Positions 63,559 to 64,000 of a stretch of 64,000 nucleotides of DNA are shown here, one piece after another; position 1 is the first letter of the stretch, and every line of letters begins with the position of its first letter. Below the pieces are notes generated by a model that worked only from the letters and a program-made list of their open reading frames with translations, was not told the DNA's origin and did no database searches. Both the position numbers and the translations under genes were made by a program. This stretch comes from Bhargavaea ullalensis. GTDB taxonomy: Bacteria > Bacillota > Bacilli > Bacillales_A > Planococcaceae. The stretch is taken from the NCBI RefSeq assembly GCF_040545425.1, contig NZ_JBEPLW010000001.1; one strand, written 5' to 3'.

Positions 63559-64000
63559 GTGCGCCCAGCATGGGCGCAGTCTATAGGGTGCAAGTCCCGA
63601 GCTGTGAAGGCAGAAGTAACAGTTAGCTTAACGCAAGGGTGTCCACCGTGAGGTGGAATCTGAAGGAAGCGGGCGGCAAACCTCCGGTCTGAGGAACACG
63701 AACTTCATAGAAGGCTAGGTGTATTTGGGTGAGTTTGCATAACAAAACAAAGCCCTTTCTGCCGAAGGATGCACAGAGTAAATGAAGCAGATAGGTGGAG
63801 GGAAAGACTGCGTTCTTACCTGGGGAGGTCTGACGGACACGCCAAGTACCCTTGGTAACCTGTCCAGTGATGGGCAGCTGAACCGTCAGAAGTCAGCAGA
63901 AGCCGTAGTACCATTTGGACTCGAGACCAAGTGGGAAGGGCTGAACAATTGAGAGAGAACAACATCTTGGCATTCAGTCATCTGTGTGGAACACAGAGAA
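63559..64000 (+). mobile_element. Group IIC intron, 5' part (runs off right edge)
   Basis: The 5' end GTGCGCCCAGCATGGGCG and the following domain I sequence (GGGTGCAAGTCCCGAG, AGAAGTAACAGTTAGC, ACGCAAGGGTGTCC, CTGAAGGAAGC, AGTTTGCATAACAAAACAAAG) follow closely the crystallised Oceanobacillus iheyensis class IIC intron as I recall it. Domain III (CTGGGGAGGTCTG, CAGAAGTCAGCAGAAG) is also visible. Insertion just downstream of a terminator hairpin is the known class C target preference. Domains V and VI are outside the window. Confidence 0.92.
63949..64000 (+). CDS. Possible start of the intron-encoded reverse transcriptase
   Basis: TTG 63949, ten bases after GGAAGG, opens a frame MRENNILAFSHLCGTQR that runs off the window edge in the domain IV position, where class C introns encode their reverse transcriptase/maturase. 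Seventeen residues are too few to confirm. Confidence 0.35.
   Translation, partial: MRENNILAFSHLCGTQR

Overview
The window is GC-rich chromosomal DNA from a Gram-positive bacterium of the order Bacillales, most likely a high-GC member of the Planococcaceae (inference). The evidence is AAGGAGG-type ribosome binding sites, frequent TTG and GTG starts, and Bacillus-type gene pairs: a puc-like xanthine dehydrogenase cluster, TetR-SwrC, yuaF-floT, YerD, a DUF1835 protein and a class IIC group II intron. There are no rRNA or tRNA genes, no phage genes and no CRISPR array.

Layout. 1-5.0 kb: molybdenum hydroxylase cluster (MobA-like and XdhC maturation genes on minus; large, FAD and 2Fe-2S subunits on plus). 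5-16 kb: Q-rich protein, FUSC membrane protein, PstS-like protein, nitronate monooxygenase, CDF transporter, YbjQ, papain-like hydrolase, D,D-carboxypeptidase, DUF1835, EamA. 16-20.5 kb: DnaA-box cluster, Crp/Fnr regulator, heavy-metal ATPase, HMA chaperone, cupin. 20.5-29 kb: diguanylate cyclase, divergent PurC-like enzyme behind PurR-box-like sites, TetR regulator and SwrC-type RND pump with shared operators, SodC, CAP protein. 29-41 kb: DUF305 protein, a palindromic repeat element, deacetylase, dehydrogenase, pentapeptide protein, VanZ-like protein, deaminase, SpoIIM, MOSC, EamA and an AT-rich MFS patch. 41-55 kb: MMPL transporter, divergent CarD/MarR genes, cold-shock protein, NfeD-flotillin, EAL protein, an AT-rich beta-propeller gene, MacB/FtsX-type ABC exporter, fumarase, PCYCGC lipoprotein. 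55-64 kb: frameshifted MFS gene behind a candidate translational attenuator, Dph6-like and TPR genes, XRE regulator, purine nucleoside phosphorylase, methyltransferase, nitroreductase, YerD, and the 5' part of a group IIC intron inserted just after the yerD terminator.

Functionally, purine salvage and catabolism (xanthine dehydrogenase, nucleoside phosphorylase, PurC-like enzyme), envelope stress and drug efflux (SwrC, MMPL, FUSC, two MFS, ABC, flotillin) and metal handling (CDF, P-type ATPase, HMA, DUF305) dominate.

The most striking unexplained signal is a family of intergenic word arrays. At eleven loci, short conserved words of about 10-14 nt alternate with variable linkers at a strict period of 21 nt (20 nt at one locus). 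The word differs between loci, but some words recur at two or three loci. The arrays contain no genes, although they create long spurious open frames.
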